This document shows positions 6,879 through 15,115 of a stretch of DNA of 17,494 nt, piece after piece. This stretch comes from an uncultured Bacteroidota bacterium (GTDB lineage: Bacteria > Bacteroidota > Bacteroidia > Bacteroidales > UBA12481), in contig CAILAQ010000723.1 of NCBI GenBank assembly GCA_903832165.1, positions 1 through 17,494 on the forward strand, in the 5' to 3' direction. The position numbers and the translations under genes were made by a program. Numbering within the stretch: the first letter of the stretch is position 1; each line of letters begins with the position of its first letter. The notes under the pieces are model-generated. The model was not told the DNA's origin. It saw only the letters and a program-made list of their open reading frames with translations, and searched no databases.

Positions 6879-8837
6879 TTAATTGACCTTGCCTACCCAG
6901 CCACCACCCGGAGCCAGATGAATCTTCAGTTTGGTGCTGCTGGTAACCTTTACAGTTTTCATTTTGTAATCGATCGCGCGAATATCTGCATTTACTCCAT
7001 CTTCAATATGTTGGAGCGTAAACGTTCCTTCCGGCAAAAAGCTGAAATCCAGGGTAAAATCCCTTGGGGTCCAGTCGGTGGTGGCTGCTACGTACCAATC
7101 CTTTCCACTGCGTCGTCCCATCACAATATAATCGCCCATTTTAGCATCAAAAACTCGGGTTTCGTCCCAGGTGGTCGGAATGCTTAAAAGAAAGCGGGTA
7201 CATTCAGGTTCGCGCTCGTAATCTGACGGTGCATCAGGAATCATCTGCATCGGGCTCATCGTGGTCACGGCCATGGCAATAAAATGCGCTCGGGTACCCA
7301 TCCCCATTGGGTAATCACCCACTACACGGAAATCCTTTTTAACCACATTATTGAAAGTGCCGGGTATGTAATCCATCGGTCCGGCGACATTCCTCAAAAA
7401 TGGCAATGTATTGTGATGATCCGGCGTATCCCATTCGGAACAGCCGGAAAATTCAAATTCGATGAGCCCCTCCTGGGTAAGGAGATTCGGGTAGGTGCGC
7501 CGCAACCCGGTGGATTTGCAGGTGCCATGAAAATTAACGACCATATGCCGCCTGGCCGTTTCCTGCAGGACCTTTTCGTACCAGCTCATCATCAGCTGAT
7601 CGTCCCGGTTCATAAAATCGACCTTGATTCCGGCAACACCCCATTTTTCATACAAATTCAGCGCTTCCGTCATTTGTCTGTCCAGGGTGGAAGAAGCCAG
7701 CCAGAGAAGAATTTTTACATTTTTCTGTTTCGCATAGGCCATCACCTGTTCCATATCTAAACCCTTCCTGATTTTCAGGATGTTCCCCAGATCCGACCAG
7801 CCATCATCAAACAGAAAATAAGTGATGCCATATTTTGCACAAAAATCGATGAAATACTTTGCCGTTTCTGTATTGATATCAGCCTTGAAATCCACCCCGA
7901 AAATATTCCGGCGTGCCCACCAGTCAAGGATTACCCAACCAGGCCTGATCCACGAAGGATCGATAACGCAAGGATCAGCAAGCAGATATACCAGCTGATT
8001 CGTGATCAGGTCGCCATCCTTTTCAGAAATTCCTATGATTCTCCATGGCAGGGTTCGGGTTCCCTTGGTTTTTGCGAGGTATGGTGCATGCTCCAAAACT
8101 TCGGTCTGACCGTAAGGGCTCCCATCGCCTTTCATTTTGAGTGGATATCCCGGGAAAATACTTTTTATTGTATTCCCGGCTGATTTTTCCAACCACATAC
8201 CCGGATAATCCCTTACGTTCGATTCGCCAAACCATAAACCGGTACCATCCGATTTATGCACGAGCACCGGGAGGAAATAGTGATCGCCTGACTTTAGAGT
8301 GCCTATAGTTTTATATAAATAGGGAGTTTCATAGGCAGAATAGAAATTATTTTCCAGGGCCAGGCAAACAGAATCGTTGCTATCAAACCGGTAGCCTCCA
8401 GGTTCATTTTCGATCACGACATTACCCGGTTTATTCAGGACAAATCGATAGGCAAATCCATTATTATACATCCGGAATTCAAGATTGTAATCCGATTTGA
8501 ACATCAGTTTCAGCTCCTGATATTTATCGCTGATCAGGCTGGATTTTTCCTGAATCTCGGGCTTGACCATCTTATCGACATTACTCACCAGGCTCTTTAT
8601 TATCTCAGGATTTTTACCCGCGCAGAAACCCCCGGCCAATTGCACACCAAAGGCCTCACCGGATACCAGGCTGACTCCGTTGCGATACAATTCAAAATGT
8701 ATCAGGCTGTCAACTCTGATAATAGCTTTCAGTTTCTGGTCAGGCGACAGAATCGGATATTCCCGGGTTTTGAACGTTGCTGAAAATGCAGGAGCCAATG
8801 CCAGCATTAACGCACAGAACAGAAAAGCCTTTTTCAT
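6879..8837 (-). CDS. Exported GH97 family glycosidase, retaining type (alpha-galactosidase-like)
   Basis: A 652-residue glycoside hydrolase of family 97, which cleaves terminal alpha-glucosides or alpha-galactosides in the periplasm. The start chosen is the ATG at 8837, because MKKAFLFCALMLALAPAFSA is a clear type I signal peptide; the longer frame to 8894 would bury it. The order fits GH97: an N-terminal beta-sandwich (about 25-270), a TIM barrel with YFLFDDGW and GIKVDFMNRDDQ, and a small C-terminal beta domain ending GGGWVGKVN. Asp407 in KVDF is at the position of the nucleophile of retaining GH97 alpha-galactosidases, and Glu456 in LLTQEG is the likely acid/base. Inverting SusB-type alpha-glucosidases use glutamate bases elsewhere instead. 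The gene is divergent from the sulfatase, with 94 bases between starts, so the two may be co-regulated. Family assignment is secure; substrate is inferred. Confidence 0.9.
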   Translation of the reverse strand: MKKAFLFCALMLALAPAFSATFKTREYPILSPDQKLKAIIRVDSLIHFELYRNGVSLVSGEAFGVQLAGGFCAGKNPEIIKSLVSNVDKMVKPEIQEKSSLISDKYQELKLMFKSDYNLEFRMYNNGFAYRFVLNKPGNVVIENEPGGYRFDSNDSVCLALENNFYSAYETPYLYKTIGTLKSGDHYFLPVLVHKSDGTGLWFGESNVRDYPGMWLEKSAGNTIKSIFPGYPLKMKGDGSPYGQTEVLEHAPYLAKTKGTRTLPWRIIGISEKDGDLITNQLVYLLADPCVIDPSWIRPGWVILDWWARRNIFGVDFKADINTETAKYFIDFCAKYGITYFLFDDGWSDLGNILKIRKGLDMEQVMAYAKQKNVKILLWLASSTLDRQMTEALNLYEKWGVAGIKVDFMNRDDQLMMSWYEKVLQETARRHMVVNFHGTCKSTGLRRTYPNLLTQEGLIEFEFSGCSEWDTPDHHNTLPFLRNVAGPMDYIPGTFNNVVKKDFRVVGDYPMGMGTRAHFIAMAVTTMSPMQMIPDAPSDYEREPECTRFLLSIPTTWDETRVFDAKMGDYIVMGRRSGKDWYVAATTDWTPRDFTLDFSFLPEGTFTLQHIEDGVNADIRAIDYKMKTVKVTSSTKLKIHLAPGGGWVGKVN

Positions 8838-8864
8838 GAGCATGTGTTTATGGGATTGATGAAG

Positions 8865-8872
8865 TAAAGATA
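8865..8872 (-). promoter_or_regulatory. Possible -7 box for the GH97 gene
   Basis: On the minus strand this reads TATCTTTA, one base short of the TAnnTTTG consensus, and lies 27 bases upstream of the chosen ATG. It is the best candidate I see in the short divergent region, but a single near-match is weak evidence. Confidence 0.25.
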
Positions 8873-8902
8873 GAATTTCGGACTGCTTGTCCACCTTTTA
8901 CA

Positions 8903-8910
8903 TACATTTG
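8903..8910 (+). promoter_or_regulatory. Bacteroidota-type -7 box for the sulfatase gene
   Basis: TACATTTG fits TAnnTTTG exactly and sits 21 bases before the sulfatase ATG at 8932, implying a very short leader. No good -33 box at the ideal spacing is evident; TTG at 8887-8889 is too close. Confidence 0.45.
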
Positions 8911-8931
8911 GTAACCTGAAAACAAAAACTT

Positions 8932-10467
8932 ATGAAAACCCGACTTGTTCAAACCAGTTTCCTGGTTCCGATTGCCGCCCTCATGGGATCATCAACCGCA
9001 ACAATGGAAAAAGAGCGGCCGAATATCCTGTTTATTGCTGTTGATGACCTTCGTCCGGAACTGGGTTGTTATGGAAATGAATATGTGATCAGCCCGAATA
9101 TCGACAGATTGGCCAGATCCGGGATGGTGTTCAGCAATGCCTATTGCCAGTCGGCCGTTTGCAACCCCTCGCGCGCCAGCCTGATGACCGGGCTCAGGCC
9201 GGATTCGCTGAAAGTATGGGACCTTAAAACCGAGATGCGAAGCGTTGCTCCAGCGGTGATGACTTTACCGCAATATCTGATACAGCAAGGGTATTTCACG
9301 ACTACCGTCGGCAAGATATTCCACAATATTTTTCCCGACAGCCTCTCCTGGAGTGAGCCTGAAATGCACATTAAAGGATTCCCTTTTGATCCGGATGCAG
9401 TATATTTCAGCGATGAGAATCTTGCGCTGATGGAAAAGCGGAAGCGCCAGGCTATTGCCAACGGGAATGAAAAAAAATTCATTGATAAGTTAGGGGTATG
9501 GTATCTCAAGGCTAAGGTTACCGAATGCGTGGACGCACCCGATAATGCTTATTACGATGGTGCCCAGACTGACTATGCTGTTGAAAAACTAAAAGAACTT
9601 AAAAAGGGCAAAAAGCCATTTTTCTTTGCCATTGGCTATTACCGGCCGCACCTGCCATTCAATGCCCCGAAGAAATACTGGGATTTGTATGACAGGACAA
9701 AGATCCCGATGGCCACCAATCCTTATCTGCCTGCAAATATGCCATCCATGGCCATCAGTAATAATCAGGAAGTGAAAGGCTACATAGACTGCCGCACTCT
9801 GCCAACAGCACTTAACGGAGCACTTTCCGAGGACACCGCGCGGCTCTTGAAACACGGATATTATGCATCGGTGAGCTATACAGATGCACAGGTAGGACGA
9901 CTGCTTGATGCACTGGAGAAGGAGGGACTGACCAAGAATACTATCATTGTACTCTGGGGCGATCATGGCTGGAAACTGGGTGAGCACCGGAGTTGGGCCA
10001 AAATGACCAATTTCGAGATCGACACACATGCCCCTTTGATCATCAGCGTTCCCGGAATGAAAACCAAGGGAAAATCAACGCATAAACTGGTCGAATTCGT
10101 TGATATTTATCCTTCGTTATGCGAGTTGGCAGGATTGCCTGTTCCACATGGATTGGCCGGGAAAAGCACCGTTCCACTTTTAAATAATCCGGAAGCTTCG
10201 TGGAAACCTGCTGCTTACAGCCAGTACCTTCGCGAAGGCGGATGGCGCGGTCCCGACGGGATCACATACATGGGATATACGGTAAGGACTGAACAATTCC
10301 GGTATGTTGAGTGGTACAACTGGGATACTCATGAACTCGCAGCCAAAGAGCTTTACGATCATCGGACTGATCATGAGGAAAATAGCAATATAGCAGTAGA
10401 TTCGGCATTTGCAGGCCAGGTTACAGATATGGCCGGGCAATTGCGAAAAGGGTTTAAACTCAAGTGA
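8932..10467 (+). CDS. Exported sulfatase, iduronate-2-sulfatase-like (S1 family)
   Basis: A 511-residue arylsulfatase-superfamily enzyme that hydrolyses sulfate esters, probably on a sulfated glycan. The N-terminus (MKTRLVQTSFLVPIAALMGSS) is a plausible signal peptide. Metal-binding aspartates lie in FIAVDDLRPELGCYG (Asp38, Asp39). The signature AVCNPSRASLMTG places the catalytic cysteine at Cys77 in the C-x-P-S-R context converted to formylglycine, so a maturation enzyme encoded elsewhere is needed. WGDHGWKLGEHRSW gives the later metal ligands (Asp344, His345). YRPHLPF, PDSLKVWDL and the C-terminal MGYTVRTEQFRYVEW...ELYDH resemble iduronate-2-sulfatases, probably SulfAtlas S1_7, though subfamily and sugar cannot be settled by eye. 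Its 3' end faces the phosphonate operon across an inverted repeat. Confidence 0.9.
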   Translation: MKTRLVQTSFLVPIAALMGSSTATMEKERPNILFIAVDDLRPELGCYGNEYVISPNIDRLARSGMVFSNAYCQSAVCNPSRASLMTGLRPDSLKVWDLKTEMRSVAPAVMTLPQYLIQQGYFTTTVGKIFHNIFPDSLSWSEPEMHIKGFPFDPDAVYFSDENLALMEKRKRQAIANGNEKKFIDKLGVWYLKAKVTECVDAPDNAYYDGAQTDYAVEKLKELKKGKKPFFFAIGYYRPHLPFNAPKKYWDLYDRTKIPMATNPYLPANMPSMAISNNQEVKGYIDCRTLPTALNGALSEDTARLLKHGYYASVSYTDAQVGRLLDALEKEGLTKNTIIVLWGDHGWKLGEHRSWAKMTNFEIDTHAPLIISVPGMKTKGKSTHKLVEFVDIYPSLCELAGLPVPHGLAGKSTVPLLNNPEASWKPAAYSQYLREGGWRGPDGITYMGYTVRTEQFRYVEWYNWDTHELAAKELYDHRTDHEENSNIAVDSAFAGQVTDMAGQLRKGFKLK

Positions 10468-10478
10468 AATAAGATTTT

Positions 10479-10539
10479 CTCGCAAAGACGCAAAGGCGCT
10501 AAATAGTAGCAACAAATTGCGTCTTAGCGGCTTTGCGAG
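10479..10539. repeat. Intergenic inverted repeat of the CGCAAAGACGCAAAG family (copy 2)
   Basis: The left arm CTCGCAAAGACGCAAAGGCG (10479-10498) pairs imperfectly with the right arm (10517-10539), whose reverse complement begins CTCGCAAAGCCGCTAAGACG. It lies between the convergent ends of the sulfatase and phnW, begins 11 bases after the sulfatase stop, and overlaps the last codons and TAA stop of phnW (10524-10526). It probably serves as a shared end-of-transcript structure. It belongs to the same family as 6801-6877. Confidence 0.75.
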
Positions 10540-11642
10540 CACGACACTACACCCAGCTCATTCAACACCTCGGCAATGGCAAAAACAAGATCATGTACAT
10601 CTTCGACATACAACTTTCCGATATTTCCAATCCGGAAAGCATTGACCTTTGTTAATTTACCCGGATAAATAACAAATCCGCGCTCATTTAGCTTATTATA
10701 AAATATCTCGAAGTCAAAAGCAGGATCTAAAGGCCGCAAAAAAGTTGTGATGATGTATCCCTGCAACTCTTCGGACAAATACTCTTCAAAACCCAGTCGG
10801 CGCATGCCGTTTATCAGCGTTTGATAATTATTGAAATAACGATGTGATCTTCCCTCAACTCCGCCTTCTTCCATCAACTCGATAAGCGCCTGATGAAAGG
10901 CAAGAATAACCTGAACGGGCGGAGTAAACCTAAATTGGCTGTCTTTTTCCAGCCCTTTCCATTGACTATATAAATCCAATGATAAGGTTCGGGCCTGATC
11001 AGCACACTTTTCCATGGATTCTTTGCAGCATATTACAAAGGAAAATCCAGGAACACCTTCGATGCATTTATTTGATGAGGAGATCAGGTAATTAATGCCT
11101 GCCTTTTTAAAATCAACCGGAACTGCCCCAAAACTGCTCATCGCATCCACGATAAACTCCTTACCATGTTTTTGAACTATTTCGCCAATTGCATTTAAAT
11201 CATTCATTATCCCGGTGGTGGTTTCGCAATGGACCACCGCTACATGTGTAATTCGGGTTTCATCCGTCAATATTCTATCCACATCCGCAGGAACCGGCAA
11301 TTCATCTTCCTCGTAACGTAAAGTAGTTGTGAGTATCCCATGAATAGCCGCAATTTTGGCCATCCTTTCTCCATAGGCTCCATTAATAATGAGTAATAAT
11401 TCACCGTCATAGGGTATTACGGTTGACAAAACGGATTCAATACCGAAAGTACCGGAACCCTGCATAATAACGGCTTCATAACCTTGATCTTTAGATACTC
11501 CGGCAAGTTCAAGGAGCATCTGACGGGTGTTTGCCACCACCTTAATAAATTCTGTATCGCGTGATCCCAGATCACGCGTCATAGCCATTTTGACCGAATC
11601 AGAAGTGGTCAGTGGACCCGGAGTAAAAAGTTTTTTATCCAT
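10524..11642 (-). CDS. phnW: 2-aminoethylphosphonate--pyruvate transaminase
   Basis: A 372-residue PLP-dependent class V aminotransferase that converts 2-aminoethylphosphonate (AEP) plus pyruvate into phosphonoacetaldehyde plus alanine, in the cytoplasm. The N-terminus LFTPGPLTTSDSVKMAM is typical. The PLP-contacting aspartate is in FIVDAMSSFGA (Asp166), and the Schiff-base lysine is in SSSNKCIEGVPGFSF (Lys192), nearly identical in context to characterised PhnW. Length matches the family (about 365-370). It is the last gene of the six-gene minus-strand operon, 15 bases after phnX, whose enzyme uses its product. The last residues (SQSR) and the TAA stop are encoded by an intergenic inverted repeat, so the C-terminus may have been altered by repeat insertion. 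Confidence 0.96.
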   Translation of the reverse strand: MDKKLFTPGPLTTSDSVKMAMTRDLGSRDTEFIKVVANTRQMLLELAGVSKDQGYEAVIMQGSGTFGIESVLSTVIPYDGELLLIINGAYGERMAKIAAIHGILTTTLRYEEDELPVPADVDRILTDETRITHVAVVHCETTTGIMNDLNAIGEIVQKHGKEFIVDAMSSFGAVPVDFKKAGINYLISSSNKCIEGVPGFSFVICCKESMEKCADQARTLSLDLYSQWKGLEKDSQFRFTPPVQVILAFHQALIELMEEGGVEGRSHRYFNNYQTLINGMRRLGFEEYLSEELQGYIITTFLRPLDPAFDFEIFYNKLNERGFVIYPGKLTKVNAFRIGNIGKLYVEDVHDLVFAIAEVLNELGVVSCSQSR

Positions 11643-11657
11643 TTGAATTTGAAATTT

Positions 11658-12455
11658 TCAGGGACGTTCTCCATTAGCAATCCGCAGGCTGATTTTCTCG
11701 AGCACCGGAAGACATTGCCATACCCCATCAATGACGTAATGGGCACCAGCCTTGAGCAGAATATCTTCAGCAGCCTTGACCATTTGAGTCCTGACTTTCG
11801 GATCGAGCTTTTCCACTTCAGATTCAGAGAGTCCGACTTCATTACCGGAAAGAGTACAGCCAATGGTCCACATACCTGCATTAATGCCCTCCTTCATATC
11901 TGCAACAGTATCGCCAATTTTCACCATTTCCGACATAGGCCAGACATACATTCGCTGGGCATTCAGAAAGCAGCCCCAGGGTGCAGGCCGACCTTGCGGC
12001 ACCTCTGATGAGGATACAATACAATCAGGAGTAAAACCCTGTTCAAGTGCCTTTGGAATAACAGACTCCATCATCGATTCAGTATAACCAGTAGTGGAAC
12101 CTATCAGTATCCCCATTTCACGCAACTCATGTATAACCTCCCTGACGCCGGGTATAATGTTCGAATATTCTCCGACGATTTTACCCAATTCGGGTTCCAG
12201 CAAGGCATATAGATCATTTACATCGTTCTCATCAGGATACTTACTATACAGACTTTTCCATTGCTCACGGATCCGGTCAATCCCGATAAGTTTTCGCACA
12301 TGATCCTTCTTTGCCATACCCATTGGGCCCCTGGCTTCCTGAACAGACAGGTCGATGCCTTTTCCTTTGAATATTTCGACAAAAACAATGGTAGGAGCCA
12401 TACAGCCATAATCAACTAATGTACCTGCCCAATCGAAGATGACAGCTTTAATCAT
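11658..12455 (-). CDS. phnX: Phosphonoacetaldehyde hydrolase (phosphonatase)
   Basis: A 265-residue HAD-superfamily enzyme that cleaves the C-P bond of phosphonoacetaldehyde to acetaldehyde and phosphate, in the cytoplasm. Motif I is VIFDWAGTLVDYG with nucleophile Asp8. The cap segment MGMAKKDHVRKL contains the lysine expected to form a Schiff base with the substrate; Lys49 matches the position in the known Bacillus enzyme by local alignment. GSTTGYT is motif II and KIGDTVADMKEG the distal acidic motif. Length is normal for PhnX. The ATG overlaps the stop of the upstream transporter gene by four bases (ATGA), implying translational coupling. With phnW it forms the hydrolytic AEP pathway and would be the common final step for every other enzyme in this operon. 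Confidence 0.96.
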   Translation of the reverse strand: MIKAVIFDWAGTLVDYGCMAPTIVFVEIFKGKGIDLSVQEARGPMGMAKKDHVRKLIGIDRIREQWKSLYSKYPDENDVNDLYALLEPELGKIVGEYSNIIPGVREVIHELREMGILIGSTTGYTESMMESVIPKALEQGFTPDCIVSSSEVPQGRPAPWGCFLNAQRMYVWPMSEMVKIGDTVADMKEGINAGMWTIGCTLSGNEVGLSESEVEKLDPKVRTQMVKAAEDILLKAGAHYVIDGVWQCLPVLEKISLRIANGERP

Positions 12456-13750
12456 AGTTCTGGAATTAGTGATATTTTCTTTTTATATTTTAAATTAAAA
12501 TAACCCAGCGAGACAATAATAAGTACCGCCCCTGACAATGCCAATCCATAGGAAGTGGTCATCAGGAAATTGAACCAACTCAGCTCCTTATTGTGGAAAT
12601 TCTTAAAAATTAATGTACCCACACTTCCCAGATAGCCGAAAGAATCGGAAATATATATGAAAAAACCGGCATTTGCGGCAGAACCAAAAGCGGCAATTAA
12701 CCTGTCATATAAAAAGCAATTAAATGGCAGATAGCCCAGATAAGTGCCCAATCCGAGTAAAATCATCCATACAACAGGACTGATCAGGCCGATTTTAAGG
12801 GCAAAGGAGCTGAGCCCGATCAGGATAAATCCCGAAAGAATAATATAGTTATTAGCCCTTAAGGCCTTTCCATTATCCTTGATCAGCATCAGAGCGCTCA
12901 TGACTCCAAAAACGACCAGTGCAATAGGCAGTTCCGACCAGGTAAAAATCATTGAGTTACCTGTTATCCCGATAGAGCTCCAGATTTCAGGTGCGAAATT
13001 ATCCCGCAGATCCCGGAAAATGGTAAGAAGCACATAAGCAATTGTCAGCAAAATCAATCCGGGAGCAAATTCCCTGAATATTTTTTTTCTCTGCAACCTG
13101 TCCATGGGAACTCGCCTGGTTCTTTGAGCAATATCCTCGGCAGTGGGCTCAGGCGTTTTATCCAGGAACCAAACAAGAATGACCAGAGGGATAAAGAATA
13201 GAAGGCCGGTAATCCAGGGCATCTGGAAATCGGTTAAATTGTAATTTTTCATCAAAGCCTTACCGATACTTTTAACAAAACCGGATGAAACTATAAAGCT
13301 AATACTCAATATTGTACCAAGAATCTCCGTAGTCCTTCTCCCTTCCAGATAGGCAAATACCAATCCCCAGATCATACCCAGAGGCAGTCCGTTCAGGAAA
13401 ATAAAGAAAAGGTTGTAAGGAGCCGGGATGATATTGAAAAGAATCAGTGAGGTCTCCGCGATACCGGTAAGGATAACAATTGAAACAGCACGCCTTGAGC
13501 GTCCCATCTCAGAAATGAATTTGATCCCCGCAAATTTTGACAGGGCATATCCGATAACCTGCGAAATGACCAGGATTGCTTTATAATCCATGCCTGCCAA
13601 AGTCATACCATGAAATTCAGCAACCGTAAAAGGCTTCCGGATGCCATACATACAGGCATAAGTCATAAATGCCAGTATCCCAATATACAAGGTAGAGACC
13701 GTGCTGTTCTGCCTGCTCAGCCAAACCGTTATCGGATGTTTTTGCGACAT
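12452..13750 (-). CDS. MFS-type membrane transporter, DUF5690 family; candidate aminophosphonate permease
   Basis: A 432-residue integral membrane protein with about twelve hydrophobic segments and a basic central loop (about 205-230, TRRVPMDRLQRKK), a layout typical of the major facilitator superfamily. The N-terminal YACMYGIRKPFTVAEF and the GLPLGMIWGLVFAYLEGRR segment match my recollection of the DUF5690 family of Bacteroidota, for which I know no established substrate. It lies nine bases after the PLP-enzyme gene and overlaps phnX by four bases. No ABC-type phosphonate importer (PhnCDE or PhnSTUV) is present, so it is the only transport candidate in the operon. Inner-membrane uptake of AEP or a related aminophosphonate is therefore inferred from context, not motif. 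The family call is moderately sure. Confidence 0.8.
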   Translation of the reverse strand: MSQKHPITVWLSRQNSTVSTLYIGILAFMTYACMYGIRKPFTVAEFHGMTLAGMDYKAILVISQVIGYALSKFAGIKFISEMGRSRRAVSIVILTGIAETSLILFNIIPAPYNLFFIFLNGLPLGMIWGLVFAYLEGRRTTEILGTILSISFIVSSGFVKSIGKALMKNYNLTDFQMPWITGLLFFIPLVILVWFLDKTPEPTAEDIAQRTRRVPMDRLQRKKIFREFAPGLILLTIAYVLLTIFRDLRDNFAPEIWSSIGITGNSMIFTWSELPIALVVFGVMSALMLIKDNGKALRANNYIILSGFILIGLSSFALKIGLISPVVWMILLGLGTYLGYLPFNCFLYDRLIAAFGSAANAGFFIYISDSFGYLGSVGTLIFKNFHNKELSWFNFLMTTSYGLALSGAVLIIVSLGYFNLKYKKKISLIPEL

Positions 13751-13759
13751 TGTATTTTA

Positions 13760-15106
13760 TTAAAAATTTTCAAGTGAGAGGGCAAGAATCGACAGGGCCT
13801 TTTGCAGCTCCTTCCTGCTGACGGTAAGTGCCGGTGATAACTGGATGACATTCCCCTGTGATACTTTAAAACTCAGTCCTCCCCGCATACAATCGTACAT
13901 GAAAGCCTCGGCTTCTGCCGATGCCTTTTCTTTGGTTTCGCGGTCTTTTACCAGTTCGATGGCCCAAAGGAGGCCAATACCCCTGACATCGCCGATAATC
14001 GGGAATTTATCTTTTAAATGGTTCAGCTCCTCTTTAATCCACAGGCCATCCTGAATGACTTTTTCGAAAATATTTTCCTTTTCCAGAAACTCAATGGTTG
14101 CCAGTGCAGCCACACTTCCAAGCGGGCTTTTCTCATGAGTGTAATGCCCAAGAGAAATATCCTGAGCCACATTATACTTATCTCGGGTTACCATAGCGGC
14201 AAATGGAATAATACCTCCGCCCAGTCCCTTACCCAGGCATAAAATATCGGGTTCGATATCAAAATGCTCAAAAGCAAACATTTTACCGGTTCGCCCCAGC
14301 GCGATAGGTATTTCATCGAGGATCAGGAGCACTCCATATTTATCACAGATCTCACGGATTCTTTGCCAATAGGCTTTTGAGGGAACCTGCACATCCGTAT
14401 TTCGAATGGTTTCGGCAATAAATGCCCCGATATCACCCTCCTTTCGGATAACATATTCCAGATAATCAGCATGAGTATGCGGATCATGACCATTCCCACC
14501 AAGAATATTCCGGTAACTATCCGGTGGTGGAATGTGGATAACGCCGGGCATCATGGGTCCCATATGCTTTTTAAAATCGGACTCTCCACCAACAGAAATA
14601 GCATCGAGTGAGGCTCCATGAAAAGAATCCCAATGTGAAATCACCTTGTGTTTTCCGGTTACCACCCGCGCCAGTTTAATTGCCATTCCGATAGCAGAAG
14701 TACCAGCCGGAGTAAAAAGGCTTCGGTTTAGATCTCCTGGCAACAAATCTGCCAGTTTCTTTGCCAGATTTACGGCAGGCTGATTGGTATACCTTCGAGG
14801 AGAAAATGGCAATTTTTGCAATTGCTCATTTATTCTTTTGACGACATAATCATTACCATAACCTGCCTGGTGTACGTTATTTCCATGGAAATCGAGTAAT
14901 GTCCGACCCGAAACAGTGGCAATTTCACAGCCGTTGCATTCTTGCAGAACATCCAAACACGGACTTGACATAGATTGGTGCAAAAAATATCTGGCATCAT
15001 CAGCAAGAATTTGCTGTGTGAGAAGATCTGTATGCTGACTATCCCACTTCAGTCGCTCACCTGATATATTCACATCACCCTCAACATGTACGTTGTTATC
15101 ATTCAT
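13760..15106 (-). CDS. pbfA: PLP-dependent class III aminotransferase-fold enzyme, probable (R)-1-hydroxy-2-aminoethylphosphonate ammonia-lyase
   Basis: A 448-residue cytoplasmic fold-type I PLP enzyme. Class III hallmarks are SFHGASLDAISVGG (His163), LLILDEIPIALGRTG (PLP-ring Asp264) and CLGKGLGGGIIP (Schiff-base Lys293). The phosphate-binding loop reads LFTPAGTSAIGMAIKLAR, lacking the usual Asn-Ser-Gly-x-Glu-Ala of this class. In AEP operons a class III family member, PbfA, is known as a lyase rather than a transaminase: it eliminates ammonia from (R)-1-hydroxy-2-aminoethylphosphonate to give phosphonoacetaldehyde. Position between the oxidase/PHP genes and transporter-phnX-phnW, with nine-base gaps on both sides, supports that reading. 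Alternatives are a phosphonate-specific omega-transaminase or an ethanolamine-phosphate phospho-lyase-like enzyme. Fold is certain; the exact reaction is inferred. Confidence 0.75.
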   Translation of the reverse strand: MNDNNVHVEGDVNISGERLKWDSQHTDLLTQQILADDARYFLHQSMSSPCLDVLQECNGCEIATVSGRTLLDFHGNNVHQAGYGNDYVVKRINEQLQKLPFSPRRYTNQPAVNLAKKLADLLPGDLNRSLFTPAGTSAIGMAIKLARVVTGKHKVISHWDSFHGASLDAISVGGESDFKKHMGPMMPGVIHIPPPDSYRNILGGNGHDPHTHADYLEYVIRKEGDIGAFIAETIRNTDVQVPSKAYWQRIREICDKYGVLLILDEIPIALGRTGKMFAFEHFDIEPDILCLGKGLGGGIIPFAAMVTRDKYNVAQDISLGHYTHEKSPLGSVAALATIEFLEKENIFEKVIQDGLWIKEELNHLKDKFPIIGDVRGIGLLWAIELVKDRETKEKASAEAEAFMYDCMRGGLSFKVSQGNVIQLSPALTVSRKELQKALSILALSLENF

Positions 15107-15115
15107 AGAAGAATA

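Noticed and set aside
6855..7187. 110-codon plus-strand frame over the GH97 3' end
   Set aside because: Antisense shadow beginning in the inverted repeat, with no family resemblance.
8838..8894. Longer start for the GH97 protein (ATG at 8894)
   Set aside because: It would bury the signal peptide MKKAFLFCALMLALAPAFSA behind 19 polar residues and run through the divergent promoter region.
13760..15106. Simple annotation as 4-aminobutyrate or acetylornithine aminotransferase
   Set aside because: The fold matches, but the operon is purely phosphonate-related and the cofactor loop is non-canonical, so a phosphonate-specific lyase is the better reading.
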